Assembly (NCBI RefSeq): GCF_018502625.1
Contig: NZ_CP075566.1
Coordinates: 5,149,001 to 5,213,000 of the forward strand
DNA from: Pseudomonas hormoni
GTDB lineage: Bacteria > Pseudomonadota > Gammaproteobacteria > Pseudomonadales > Pseudomonadaceae
Reading direction: 5' to 3'
DNA length: 64,000 nt
Part shown: positions 18,644 to 26,785 of the stretch, piece by piece
Position numbering within the stretch: the stretch's first letter is position 1
Layout: the number at the start of each line of letters is the position of its first letter
Made by a program: the position numbers and the translations under genes
The notes under the pieces: generated by a model
Database searches by the model: none
Seen by the model: only the letters and a program-made list of their open reading frames with translations
What the model was told of the DNA's origin: nothing

Positions 18644-19044
18644 TCGGAGCATCGCCAATGAACCTGTCAAACACAAATCGTGTACAACTTCTTATAATTA
18701 ACTGGAACAATCTCATAGTTTTTTGAGAACATCCCCATCCCCGACGTGACTGCAATGCGTCATGGGGTCGCAGAACGACGTAATTAGTCTAATTTTCACA
18801 ACCGCAATTCATCATGTAGTATGCCGCAGCGCGCACTACATGACGTTGGATCGATGTCTGCCACAGGCGCAGTCGCAGCCCTGAAAGCCCTATCAGCAAG
18901 GCCTCAAAGCCGTTGATCGGTTCCATCCCAGCCGCCCGAAATGGCATGTACTGGTGGAAGGGGTTTGTGGTTTAAATAGCCAGAGGCTTCATTGTTAATT
19001 TGAAGAGCTGAAAAGCGAAATAGCTGAGCAGAGTGAGGCAAGCA
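18644..19044 (+). promoter_or_regulatory. 401-bp non-coding leader upstream of glcB
   Basis: No gene is seen. The first half is AT-rich (18680-18800) and holds a 13-bp palindrome AATTAG-T-CTAATT at 18782-18794. CATGTAGT at 18813-18820 is repeated in inverted form as ACTACATG at 18835-18842 around a 14-nt loop. Both could be regulator sites or an RNA hairpin in the glcB leader. No sigma-54 site was recognised. Confidence 0.5.
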
Positions 19045-21222
19045 ATGACTGAACACGTTCAAGTCGGTGGCCTGCAGGTCGCCAAAGTCCTGTTCGACTT
19101 CGTGAACAACGAAGCCATTCCCGGAACCGGCCTCACCGCCGATAAATTCTGGGCCGGTGCCGACAAGGTCATTCACGACCTGGCGCCGAAGAACAAAGCC
19201 CTACTCGCCAAACGCGATGATTTCCAGGCTCGTATCGATGGCTGGCACCAAGCGCGTGCTGGTCAGGCGCACGACGCCGTGGCCTATAAAGCCTTCCTGC
19301 AAGACATCGGTTATCTCCTGCCAGAAGCGGCCGATTTCCAGGCAACGACGCAAAACGTCGATGACGAAATCGCCCGCATGGCCGGCCCGCAGCTCGTGGT
19401 GCCGGTGATGAACGCCCGCTTCGCGCTCAACGCCTCGAACGCCCGCTGGGGCTCGCTGTACGACGCGCTCTACGGCACCGACGCCATCAGCGAAGCTGAC
19501 GGCGCGGAAAAAGGCAAAGGCTACAACAAGGTTCGCGGCGACAAGGTGATTGCCTTCGCCCGCGCCTTCCTCGACGAAGCCGCGCCATTGGCCGCCGGCT
19601 CCCACGTCGATTCCACCGCCTACAAGATCGTTGACGGCAAACTGGTGGTCGCCCTCAAAGGCGGCAGCAACAGCGGCCTGCGCAACGACGCGCAGCTGAT
19701 CGGTTTCCACGGCGATGCAGCGGCACCCACCGCGATCCTGCTGAAAAACAACGGCCTGCATTTCGAAATCCAGGTCGACGCCAGCACCCCGGTCGGCCAG
19801 ACCGACGCTGCCGGCGTCAAAGACATCCTGATGGAAGCCGCGCTGACCACCATCATGGACTGCGAAGACTCCGTCGCTGCCGTCGATGCCGATGACAAAG
19901 TGGTGATCTACCGCAACTGGCTCGGCCTGATGAAGGGCGACCTGTCGGAAGAAGTATCCAAGGGCGGTCAGACTTTTACCCGCACCATGAACGCCGACCG
20001 CACCTACACCGGCGTTGATGGCAAGGAACTGAGCCTGCACGGTCGCTCGCTGCTGTTCGTGCGCAACGTTGGTCACCTGATGACCATCGACGCGATCCTC
20101 GACAAAGACGGCAACGAAGTGCCGGAAGGCATTCTCGATGGTCTGGTGACTTGCCTGGCGGCGATCCACAGCCTCAACGGCAACAGCTCGCGCAAGAACA
20201 GCCGCACCGGTTCGGTCTACATCGTGAAGCCGAAGATGCACGGCCCCGAAGAAGCCGCGTTCACCAACGAACTGTTCGGTCGCATCGAAGACGTGCTGGG
20301 CTTGCCGCGCAACACGCTGAAAGTCGGGATCATGGACGAGGAGCGCCGCACCACGGTCAACCTCAAGGCGTGCATCAAGGCGGCCAGCGAGCGCGTGGTG
20401 TTCATCAACACCGGTTTCCTCGACCGCACGGGCGATGAAATCCACACCTCCATGGAAGCCGGCCCGATGGTGCGCAAGGCGGACATGAAGGCTGAGAAGT
20501 GGATCGGCGCTTACGAGAACTGGAACGTCGATATCGGTTTGAGCACCGGCCTGCAAGGTCGTGCGCAAATCGGAAAAGGCATGTGGGCAATGCCGGACCT
20601 GATGGCAGCGATGCTCGAACAGAAAATCGCTCACCCGCTGGCCGGTGCCAACACGGCTTGGGTGCCATCGCCGACGGCTGCTGCGCTGCACGCGCTGCAC
20701 TACCACAAGGTCGACGTGTTCGCCCGTCAGGCCGAGCTGGCCAAACGTGCCCGCGCTTCCGTGGACGACATCCTGACCATCCCGCTGGCGGTAAACCCGC
20801 AGTGGACCGCGGAACAGATCAAGAACGAACTGGACAACAACGCCCAGGGCATTCTCGGTTACGTGGTGCGCTGGATCGACCAGGGTGTTGGCTGCTCGAA
20901 AGTGCCGGACATCAACGACGTCGGCCTGATGGAAGACCGTGCCACGCTGCGGATTTCCAGCCAGCACATCGCCAACTGGCTGCGCCACGGTATCGTCACC
21001 GAAGAGCAAGTGATGGAAAGCCTCAAGCGCATGGCGCCGGTGGTTGACCGTCAGAACGCCAACGACGCGCTGTACCGTCCGCTGGCACCGAATTTCGACA
21101 GCAACATCGCCTTCCAGGCGGCGGTCGAACTGGTGGTTGAAGGCACCAAACAGCCGAACGGCTACACCGAGCCGGTTCTGCACCGTCGTCGTCGCGAGTT
21201 CAAGGCTGCGAATGGTCTGTAA
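19045..21222 (+). CDS. glcB: Malate synthase G
   Basis: Condenses glyoxylate with acetyl-CoA to malate, allowing growth on acetate, fatty acids or glycolate. The length is 725 residues, the usual isoform G size. The start [19 protein letters not shown] at ATG 19045 has TGAGG upstream; a GTG four codons earlier is less likely. Conserved blocks include [19 protein letters not shown] and [12 protein letters not shown], and the sequence ends [13 protein letters not shown] as in other members. A strong terminator follows. It is placed near the biotin and acyl-CoA dehydrogenase genes as in PA0482. Confidence 0.97.
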   Translation: MTEHVQVGGLQVAKVLFDFVNNEAIPGTGLTADKFWAGADKVIHDLAPKNKALLAKRDDFQARIDGWHQARAGQAHDAVAYKAFLQDIGYLLPEAADFQATTQNVDDEIARMAGPQLVVPVMNARFALNASNARWGSLYDALYGTDAISEADGAEKGKGYNKVRGDKVIAFARAFLDEAAPLAAGSHVDSTAYKIVDGKLVVALKGGSNSGLRNDAQLIGFHGDAAAPTAILLKNNGLHFEIQVDASTPVGQTDAAGVKDILMEAALTTIMDCEDSVAAVDADDKVVIYRNWLGLMKGDLSEEVSKGGQTFTRTMNADRTYTGVDGKELSLHGRSLLFVRNVGHLMTIDAILDKDGNEVPEGILDGLVTCLAAIHSLNGNSSRKNSRTGSVYIVKPKMHGPEEAAFTNELFGRIEDVLGLPRNTLKVGIMDEERRTTVNLKACIKAASERVVFINTGFLDRTGDEIHTSMEAGPMVRKADMKAEKWIGAYENWNVDIGLSTGLQGRAQIGKGMWAMPDLMAAMLEQKIAHPLAGANTAWVPSPTAAALHALHYHKVDVFARQAELAKRARASVDDILTIPLAVNPQWTAEQIKNELDNNAQGILGYVVRWIDQGVGCSKVPDINDVGLMEDRATLRISSQHIANWLRHGIVTEEQVMESLKRMAPVVDRQNANDALYRPLAPNFDSNIAFQAAVELVVEGTKQPNGYTEPVLHRRRREFKAANGL

Positions 21223-21242
21223 CTGAGCTATTACGCCGAACA

Positions 21243-21278
21243 AAAAAAGGCCCTGATCGAAAGATCAGGGCCTTTTTT
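21243..21278 (+). terminator. Rho-independent terminator after glcB
   Basis: A 16-bp stem including the flanking A and T runs (core GGCCCTGATC with GATCAGGGCC) and a GAAA loop is symmetrical, so it can act on both strands. Confidence 0.93.
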
Positions 21279-21302
21279 GTTCACTTCAAATCGGCGGTGC
21301 TG

Positions 21303-21389
21303 CCTTCGCGGGCGAGCCTCGCTCCTACAGGATTTTCGTCGCTCGTGAGTAACGCACAACTCTGTAGGAGCGAGGCTTGCCCGCGAAGG
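21303..21389. repeat. REP inverted pair, class A
   Basis: Facing arms with the GTAGGAGCGAGGCTTG core lie between the glcB terminator and the convergent receiver gene. Confidence 0.9.
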
Positions 21390-21419
21390 CGATCTGAAGG
21401 ACAACACATCAGCTAGATG

Positions 21420-21866
21420 TTACGGCTCCATCCCCAGCTCATGCTTGACCAGCGCCAACAGCTTGCCGGTATCGATTGGCTTCAGCAGGAAATCCACCAC
21501 GCTCAAATGCATGGCGGCAATCGCGTCCTTCACGTCGGCATCGCCCGAAACGATGATGATCGGCATGGCTGCCCGAACGGATTCACGGACTTTGCGGATC
21601 AAATCCAGGCCGTCAATGTGTCCCATCCGCAGGTCAGTAATCACCAAGCCGATCGATGGCTTCTCATCCAGCATCTTGAGCGCGGTTTCACCGCTGGCCG
21701 CGGTCATGCAACGAATGCCATCCAGACCCAGGATTTCCGACAGCAGCTCACGCGCATCTTTATCGTCATCGACGATCAGCACCCGTTGCGGCGGCAGGTC
21801 GGGTTCCAGCATGACGGCACTCAGCGCCTCGCGCTCGGCGTCGCTCAAAATATCGTGGTCGGACAT
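21420..21866 (-). CDS. Stand-alone response regulator receiver protein
   Basis: Single-domain receiver of 148 residues. The acidic pocket is VDDD at 32-35, the phospho-acceptor is Asp78 in ITDLRM, with Ser107 in VSGDAD and Lys129 in LLKPID. There is no output domain, so it probably passes phosphate on or binds a partner. The start MSDHDILSD at ATG 21866 is preferred over a GTG at 21902. About 24 residues precede the receiver fold. It is divergent from the cNMP/CBS/DUF294 gene with 260 bp between them. The cognate kinase is not in the window. Confidence 0.88.
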   Translation of the reverse strand: MSDHDILSDAEREALSAVMLEPDLPPQRVLIVDDDKDARELLSEILGLDGIRCMTAASGETALKMLDEKPSIGLVITDLRMGHIDGLDLIRKVRESVRAAMPIIIVSGDADVKDAIAAMHLSVVDFLLKPIDTGKLLALVKHELGMEP

Positions 21867-22090
21867 AACGTTCTCTAAATGTTCAATTTCATTCCCTAGC
21901 ACAGTGGTGAGACATCGCTAAGCAGACCTTGAATGTGCACTTCGTCGGATTTATTTCCTATAGGGGAAAGGATAGATTCTTCCCAAGATTGCGTAAGGTA
22001 TTTCCGAAATTTCATCACCGAAAGGCCCGACCTAGACTTACGTCCAATGGGCACCCAGCGCTCCGGGGCCGACCATGGCTGAGTCATCCG

Positions 22091-22110
22091 ACAACAACAA
22101 TTCAAAAAAA
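22091..22110 (+). promoter_or_regulatory. A-rich candidate Hfq/Crc site before the DUF294 gene
   Basis: AACAACAA (22093-22100) followed by an A run fits the AANAANAA motif bound by Hfq with Crc in Pseudomonas catabolite repression. It lies 11-30 bases before the possible ATG starts at 22121 and 22127. Confidence 0.4.
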
Positions 22111-22126
22111 GACTGCGGTAATGGTT

Positions 22127-24061
22127 ATGAGTAAAGCGGACGCCTTCACACAGGCAGGGAAAACCGCGGTGTTGCAAAACATCCAGGGCACTTTGCAATT
22201 CCTTCAGCGCTTCCCGCCCTTCAATCAAATGGAACACGCTCACCTGGCGTACCTGGTGGAACAATGTCAGCTGCGTTTTTATGCGCCCGGCGAAAGCATC
22301 ATCAAGCCCGCCGATGGCCCGGTTGAACATTTCTACATCGTCAAACAGGGTCGCGTCGTCGGTGAACGCCCCCACACGGCCAAGGGCGGCACCGAAACCA
22401 CCTTCGAAATCACCACCGGCGAGTGCTTCCCCCTTGCCGCGCTACTGGGTGAGCGTGCGACGCGCACCGAACATCTGGCCGCCGAAGACACCTTTTGCCT
22501 ACAGCTGAACAAGCTGGCGTTCATCAAACTGTTCGCACTTTCCAACGCGTTTCGCGACTTTGCCCTACGCGGCGTCAGCAGTTTGCTGGATCAGGTCAAC
22601 CAGCAAGTCCAGCAAAAAGCCGTGGAAACCCTCGGCACTCAGTATTCGCTGAATACGCGCCTTGGCGAATTGGCCATGCGCCATCCGGTGACGTGCAGCC
22701 CCGCAACGCCTTTGCGCGAAGCCGTGACCCTGATGCACGAGCAGCAGGTCGGCAGCATTGTGGTGGTCGATGAACACAAGGCGCCGCTGGGGATTTTCAC
22801 CCTGCGCGACCTGCGTCACGTGGTGGCCGAAGGCACCAACGACTTCAGCGAAGCCATCGAATTGCACATGACCCAGGCGCCGTTTTTCCTGACGCCGGAC
22901 CACAGTGCCTTTGATGCGGCGATTGCCATGACCGAGCGGCATATCGCCCACGTTTGCCTGGTCAAGGATCAGCGCCTGTGCGGCGTGGTCTCGGAGCGTG
23001 ACCTGTTTTCCCTGCAACGGGTCGATCTGGTGCATCTGGCGCGGACCATCCGCAGCGCCCAGCGCGTGGAGAACCTGGTGGCGATGCGCGGCGAAATCGG
23101 CCAACTGGTGGAGCGCATGCTCGCCCATGGCGCGTCTTCGACCCAGATCACCCACATCATCACCCTGCTCAACGACCACACCGTGTGCCGGGTAATCGAA
23201 CTGACCCTCGCCGAGAAAGGCGACCCCGGCGTGCCGTTCAGTTGGCTGTGTTTCGGCAGCGAAGGCCGCCGCGAACAGACGCTGCACACCGATCAGGACA
23301 ACGGCATTCTGTTCGAGGCGCGGGACGCCGCGCATGCCGCCGAGATTCGCGGCAAGTTGCTGCCCATCGCTCAACACATCAACCAGAGCCTGGCGCTGTG
23401 CGGTTTCACCCTGTGCAAGGGCAACATCATGGCTGGCAACCCCGAGCTGTGTTTGTCCCGGGCTGAATGGGCGCGACGTTTTGCGGCGTTTATTCGTGAA
23501 GCGACGCCGGAGAACCTGCTGGGTTCGAGCATCTATTTCGACCTGCGCGTGGTCTGGGGCGACGAGCAAAGCTGCGATCAGTTGCGCCGTGGGATTCTCG
23601 ATCAGGTCGCCGACAACCGGCTGTTCCAGCGGATGATGGCCGAAAACGCCCTGCGCAACCGTCCGCCCGTAGGCCGTTTCCGCGAGTTCGTGCTGGCGCG
23701 CAAGAATGGCGAGAAAGCCACGCTGGACCTGAAAGTCCAGGGTCTGACGCCCTTTGTCGACGGCGCCCGATTGCTCGCACTGGCCCACGGCATCGAGGCC
23801 AACAATACGCTGGAGCGCTTTCGCCAACTGGTCGAAAAAGAGGTCATCGAACGGCTGGACGGTGCGGCGTACGAAGAGGCGTATCACTTCATCCAGCAAA
23901 CCCGCATGCAGCAACATCAGCTACAGACCCGGGAGAACTTGCCCTACTCCAACCGGGTCGATCCCGACAGTCTCAATCATCTGGACCGACGCATCCTGCG
24001 CGAATCCCTGCGCCAGGCCCAACGCCTGCAAAGCAGCCTGACGCTGCGGTATCAGCTATGA
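22127..24061 (+). CDS. cNMP-binding, CBS and DUF294 nucleotidyltransferase-like protein
   Basis: A 644-residue signalling protein. A cyclic-nucleotide-binding fold spans about residues 20-145, two CBS domains about 180-300, and a DUF294 nucleotidyltransferase-like domain follows with GSEGRREQTLHTDQDN at 377-392. That motif keeps the Gly-Ser and paired Asp expected of the GlnD-like fold. A DUF294 C-terminal helical domain completes it. The start is ATG 22127 (MSKADAFTQ) or 22121; neither has a strong ribosome site. The next gene, a DnaQ-like exonuclease, overlaps its stop by 4 bp. The pair is known in P. aeruginosa beside the acetate permease genes (PA3233-PA3232, from memory). Its modification target is unknown. 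Confidence 0.87.
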   Translation: MSKADAFTQAGKTAVLQNIQGTLQFLQRFPPFNQMEHAHLAYLVEQCQLRFYAPGESIIKPADGPVEHFYIVKQGRVVGERPHTAKGGTETTFEITTGECFPLAALLGERATRTEHLAAEDTFCLQLNKLAFIKLFALSNAFRDFALRGVSSLLDQVNQQVQQKAVETLGTQYSLNTRLGELAMRHPVTCSPATPLREAVTLMHEQQVGSIVVVDEHKAPLGIFTLRDLRHVVAEGTNDFSEAIELHMTQAPFFLTPDHSAFDAAIAMTERHIAHVCLVKDQRLCGVVSERDLFSLQRVDLVHLARTIRSAQRVENLVAMRGEIGQLVERMLAHGASSTQITHIITLLNDHTVCRVIELTLAEKGDPGVPFSWLCFGSEGRREQTLHTDQDNGILFEARDAAHAAEIRGKLLPIAQHINQSLALCGFTLCKGNIMAGNPELCLSRAEWARRFAAFIREATPENLLGSSIYFDLRVVWGDEQSCDQLRRGILDQVADNRLFQRMMAENALRNRPPVGRFREFVLARKNGEKATLDLKVQGLTPFVDGARLLALAHGIEANNTLERFRQLVEKEVIERLDGAAYEEAYHFIQQTRMQQHQLQTRENLPYSNRVDPDSLNHLDRRILRESLRQAQRLQSSLTLRYQL

Positions 24062-24765
24062 GCCTGTTTTCGTGGCTGCGCCCGGCAGGCCCGATGTTGA
24101 CCGGGGAATTGCAGCAACGCCTGATAGCCTTGCCGGCGGGTGCCGAACTGAGCGAATGCAGCCTGCGCGAGCAGCGCTGGGTGGTGCTGGACCTGGAAAC
24201 CACCGGGTTGAATATGAACAAGGATCGAGTGCTGTCCATCGGCGCGGTGGTGATTGAGGACGGGGCGATCGACTTCAGCCAGCAGTTCGAACGCACCCTT
24301 CAATGCACGGATATGAAAGTGGCGCCCAGCGTGTTGATTCACGGCTTGGGGCCGAGTGCGATTGCCGCCGGCAGTGATCCGGCGCAGGCCCTGGTCGAGT
24401 TCATGGAGTTTGTGGGTGACAGTCCGGTGCTGGCGTTTCATGCGCCTTTTGATCAGCACATGCTCGGGCGCGCGTTGAAGGATCATCTGGGTTACAAGCT
24501 GCAGCATACGTTTCTTGATGTGGCCGACATCGCCCCGCTGCTGTGCCCTCAGGCGCAGATTCGCGAGGCGGGGCTGGATGAGTGGATCGACTGGTTCAAG
24601 CTCGAAGTGTTCGAGCGCCACAACGCCAGTGCCGATGCGCTGGCGACGGCGGAACTGGCGTTGATCCTGTTCAGCCGCGCGCGGCAACAGCAGATTCATA
24701 GCCCGTTGAATCTGCAGCAGCGGGTGAGTCAGTGGAAACGCAGGCAGCGCTCGCCTTCCTTTTAG
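24058..24765 (+). CDS. DnaQ-like 3'-5' exonuclease (DEDDh)
   Basis: A 235-residue exonuclease resembling the epsilon subunit of DNA polymerase III. Exo I is VLDLETTG with Asp45 and Glu47, Exo II includes VLAFHAPFDQHML, and Exo III is HNASADALATAEL with His and Asp. It begins ATGA, overlapping the stop of the DUF294 protein, so the two are almost certainly translated together. It is a second epsilon-like protein rather than DnaQ itself, which is normally next to rnhA. Its biological substrate is unknown. Confidence 0.88.
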   Translation: MSLFSWLRPAGPMLTGELQQRLIALPAGAELSECSLREQRWVVLDLETTGLNMNKDRVLSIGAVVIEDGAIDFSQQFERTLQCTDMKVAPSVLIHGLGPSAIAAGSDPAQALVEFMEFVGDSPVLAFHAPFDQHMLGRALKDHLGYKLQHTFLDVADIAPLLCPQAQIREAGLDEWIDWFKLEVFERHNASADALATAELALILFSRARQQQIHSPLNLQQRVSQWKRRQRSPSF

Positions 24766-24780
24766 ACCTCACACCTGTCT

Positions 24781-24904
24781 CTGTGGCGAGGGAGCTTGCT
24801 CCCGCTGGGGTGCGAAGCAGCCCCCTGCATTCTCCAGACAAATCGTGTTCGCAGGTTTTGCGACTGCTGCGCAGCCGAGCGGGAGCAAGCTCCCTCGCCA
24901 CAGG
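24781..24904. repeat. REP inverted pair, class C
   Basis: Facing arms contain GTGGCGAGGGAGCTTGCTC. This larger class recurs at 26.5, 35.9, 39.8, 42.3, 49.3, 51.3 and 61.9 kb. Confidence 0.9.
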
Positions 24905-24986
24905 TATGTGTTTACCGTTGAACCGCACCGCTCAAATCCACCTGACCAGTGGCCAATTGCTTACCTCCCCCGCCTCTGCCACAATC

Positions 24987-25005
24987 GCGAACAATTCTCG
25001 TTAGT
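24987..25005 (+). promoter_or_regulatory. Weak candidate Fur box upstream of the ECF sigma gene
   Basis: GCGAACAATTCTCGTTAGT matches the 19-bp Fur consensus at about 10 positions and is 27 bp before the sigma factor start. Iron-starvation sigma genes are usually Fur-controlled, which motivated the search; the match alone is weak. Confidence 0.35.
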
Positions 25006-25031
25006 TAACACTTCCCAATCGGTGATGCTGC

Positions 25032-25550
25032 GTGTCGTCAGTCCAAAGCCCCCACAGTGAGCTCGTCGGTGCGTTATATCGCGACCACCGCAGCTGGCTA
25101 TTGGCCTGGCTTCGACGCAATGTCGCCTGTCCGCAACGGGCCGAAGACCTGAGTCAGGACACCTTCGTGCGGTTGCTGGGCCGTGATCAATTGAACGAAC
25201 CGCGCGAACCGCGGGCGTTTCTGGTGGCGATCGCCAAGGGCCTGCTGTTCGACTATTTCCGCCGCGCCGCGCTGGAACAGGCTTACCTCACTGAACTGAT
25301 GCTGATTCCCGAAGGCGAACAACCGTCGGTGGAGGAACAGCAACTGATCCTCGAAGATCTGAAAAACATCGATCGCCTGCTCGGCAAACTCTCCAGCAAA
25401 GCCCGGGCAGCGTTTCTCTACAACCGTCTCGACGGCCTCGGCCACGCCGAAATCGCCCAGCGCCTGGGCGTGTCGGTGCCGCGAGTGCGTCAATACCTGG
25501 CTCAGGGCATTCGTCAGTGCTACATCGCGCTGTACGGTGAGCCGGTATGA
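25032..25550 (+). CDS. fiuI: Iron-starvation ECF sigma factor (FecI family), FiuI-like
   Basis: A 172-residue ECF sigma factor. Region 2 lies in the first half (YRDHRSWLLAWLRRN, AEDLSQDTFVRLLG), and region 4 with the helix-turn-helix GLGHAEIAQRLGVSVPRVRQYL is near the C-terminus. The GTG at 25032 gives MSSVQSPHSELVG; no better ATG exists in frame. Its stop overlaps the anti-sigma start by 4 bp, and a TonB receptor follows, the cell-surface-signalling layout. Order near glcB matches fiuI (PA0472) of the ferrichrome system, so the symbol is inferred from synteny and receptor type. Confidence 0.85.
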   Translation: MSSVQSPHSELVGALYRDHRSWLLAWLRRNVACPQRAEDLSQDTFVRLLGRDQLNEPREPRAFLVAIAKGLLFDYFRRAALEQAYLTELMLIPEGEQPSVEEQQLILEDLKNIDRLLGKLSSKARAAFLYNRLDGLGHAEIAQRLGVSVPRVRQYLAQGIRQCYIALYGEPV

Positions 25551-26518
25551 GCCCGGTCAGTTCCAAACCGGTCTCGGCACAGGTGCTGGACGCGGCGATT
25601 GCCTGGCAATTGTCGCTGGACTCCGGCAACCCGGTGGAGCGCGAGGAGTTCGCCAAATGGCACGCCGCCCACGAAGAGCACGCCCGCGCCTGGCGCCAGT
25701 TGGGCATGCTCGATCAGCGTTTCAGCGTGGCCAGCGGCCCGGCCCGCACCGCGTTGCTGCAATCGCGTGAAAGCATTCGCCGACGGGTGCGCAAGCTGGG
25801 CAGTGGCGTGGCGAGCATCGTCGCGGTGATTGGTCTGGCGCTATTCGCCGGTGAACGTTATCTGCCGGTCGACTATTGGCTGGCCGATCAGCGCACCGCC
25901 ACCGGCGAGCAACGCACCTTGCGCCTGAGCGACGGCACCGTGATCAACCTCAATACCCACAGTGCCGTAGACGTGCGCTTTGATGAGAAGCAGCGCCGGG
26001 TGATTCTTCAGGACGGGGAAATCCTCGTCGAAACCGGCCACGGCGATGCCCGGCCGTTTATCGTCGAAACCCGCGAAGGCAGCATGCGCGCACTGGGCAC
26101 GCGGTTCCTGGTCAAACGCGAAGAAGAAGGCACGCGCCTGAGCGTGCTGCAGTCCGCCGTGGCTGCCCATCCGGAGTCGAGCCCGGAAGAACAGATTCTG
26201 CGCGAAGGCCAGCAAGTGCTGATGCGCAACAATGGACTGGGCCCGATCATCGCGCTCAACCTCGGCGCCGATGCCTGGACCCGCGGCATGCTGGTGGTGG
26301 ACAACGCGCGCCTGGAGGATCTGGTCCATGAACTCGGGCGCTATCGTCGCGGGCATCTGGGCGTTGCGCCAGAGGTTGCCGACCTGCGGATCACCGGCAG
26401 TTTCCCGTTGCATGACACCGATCTGGCGTTGAGCGCCCTGTTGCCGACGTTGCCGGTGCAGATCGAGCAGCACACGCAATGGTGGGTGACGGTGGCGAAG
26501 GCGGATGCCAAGCCCTGA
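25547..26518 (+). CDS. fiuR: FecR-family anti-sigma regulator, FiuR-like
   Basis: Inner-membrane regulator that holds the ECF sigma factor until the receptor signals. An N-terminal DUF4880 segment (ALDAAIAWQLSLDSGNP...EFAKWHAAHEEHARAW) binds the sigma factor. One membrane helix lies near residues 89-107 (GVASIVAVIGLALFAG), followed by a periplasmic FecR domain (about 125-220) and a C-terminal STN-like region. It is 323 residues long. It begins ATGA at the sigma stop, so the two are coupled. Confidence 0.87.
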   Translation: MSPVSSKPVSAQVLDAAIAWQLSLDSGNPVEREEFAKWHAAHEEHARAWRQLGMLDQRFSVASGPARTALLQSRESIRRRVRKLGSGVASIVAVIGLALFAGERYLPVDYWLADQRTATGEQRTLRLSDGTVINLNTHSAVDVRFDEKQRRVILQDGEILVETGHGDARPFIVETREGSMRALGTRFLVKREEEGTRLSVLQSAVAAHPESSPEEQILREGQQVLMRNNGLGPIIALNLGADAWTRGMLVVDNARLEDLVHELGRYRRGHLGVAPEVADLRITGSFPLHDTDLALSALLPTLPVQIEQHTQWWVTVAKADAKP

Positions 26519-26529
26519 GGCAGGCCATT

Positions 26530-26649
26530 TGTGGCGAGGGAGCTTGCTCCCGTTGGGTCGCGGAGCGTCCCCAGCTGTTTTAAGAAAACGCATTCGTTGG
26601 TTTTGGGCCTGCTTCGCAGGCCAGCGGGAGCAAGCTCCCTCGCCACAGG
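26530..26649. repeat. REP inverted pair, class C
   Basis: Class C arms lie between the anti-sigma gene and the receptor gene, that is, within a regulatory unit, where they could alter mRNA stability or act as a partial terminator. Confidence 0.9.
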
Positions 26650-26785
26650 GTTTGGCGTATGCCTCAAGGCTGATGCGCACCGATTCACTAATTGAATCGA
26701 AATTATTTTCATCCAGCCCTATCACTTTTGGTTTTTCGTTCGGCACCTAGGCAATTGAGAAGTATTCCCTTTCAGGAGCCGCCGT

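Noticed and set aside
19201..21243. Minus-strand open frame of 680 codons opposite glcB
   Set aside because: Shadow of malate synthase G, which is a near-certain call.
24781..24904. Inverted repeats considered as CRISPR repeats
   Set aside because: They are single facing pairs scattered through the window, not regularly spaced direct repeats, and there are no cas genes. They fit REP elements.
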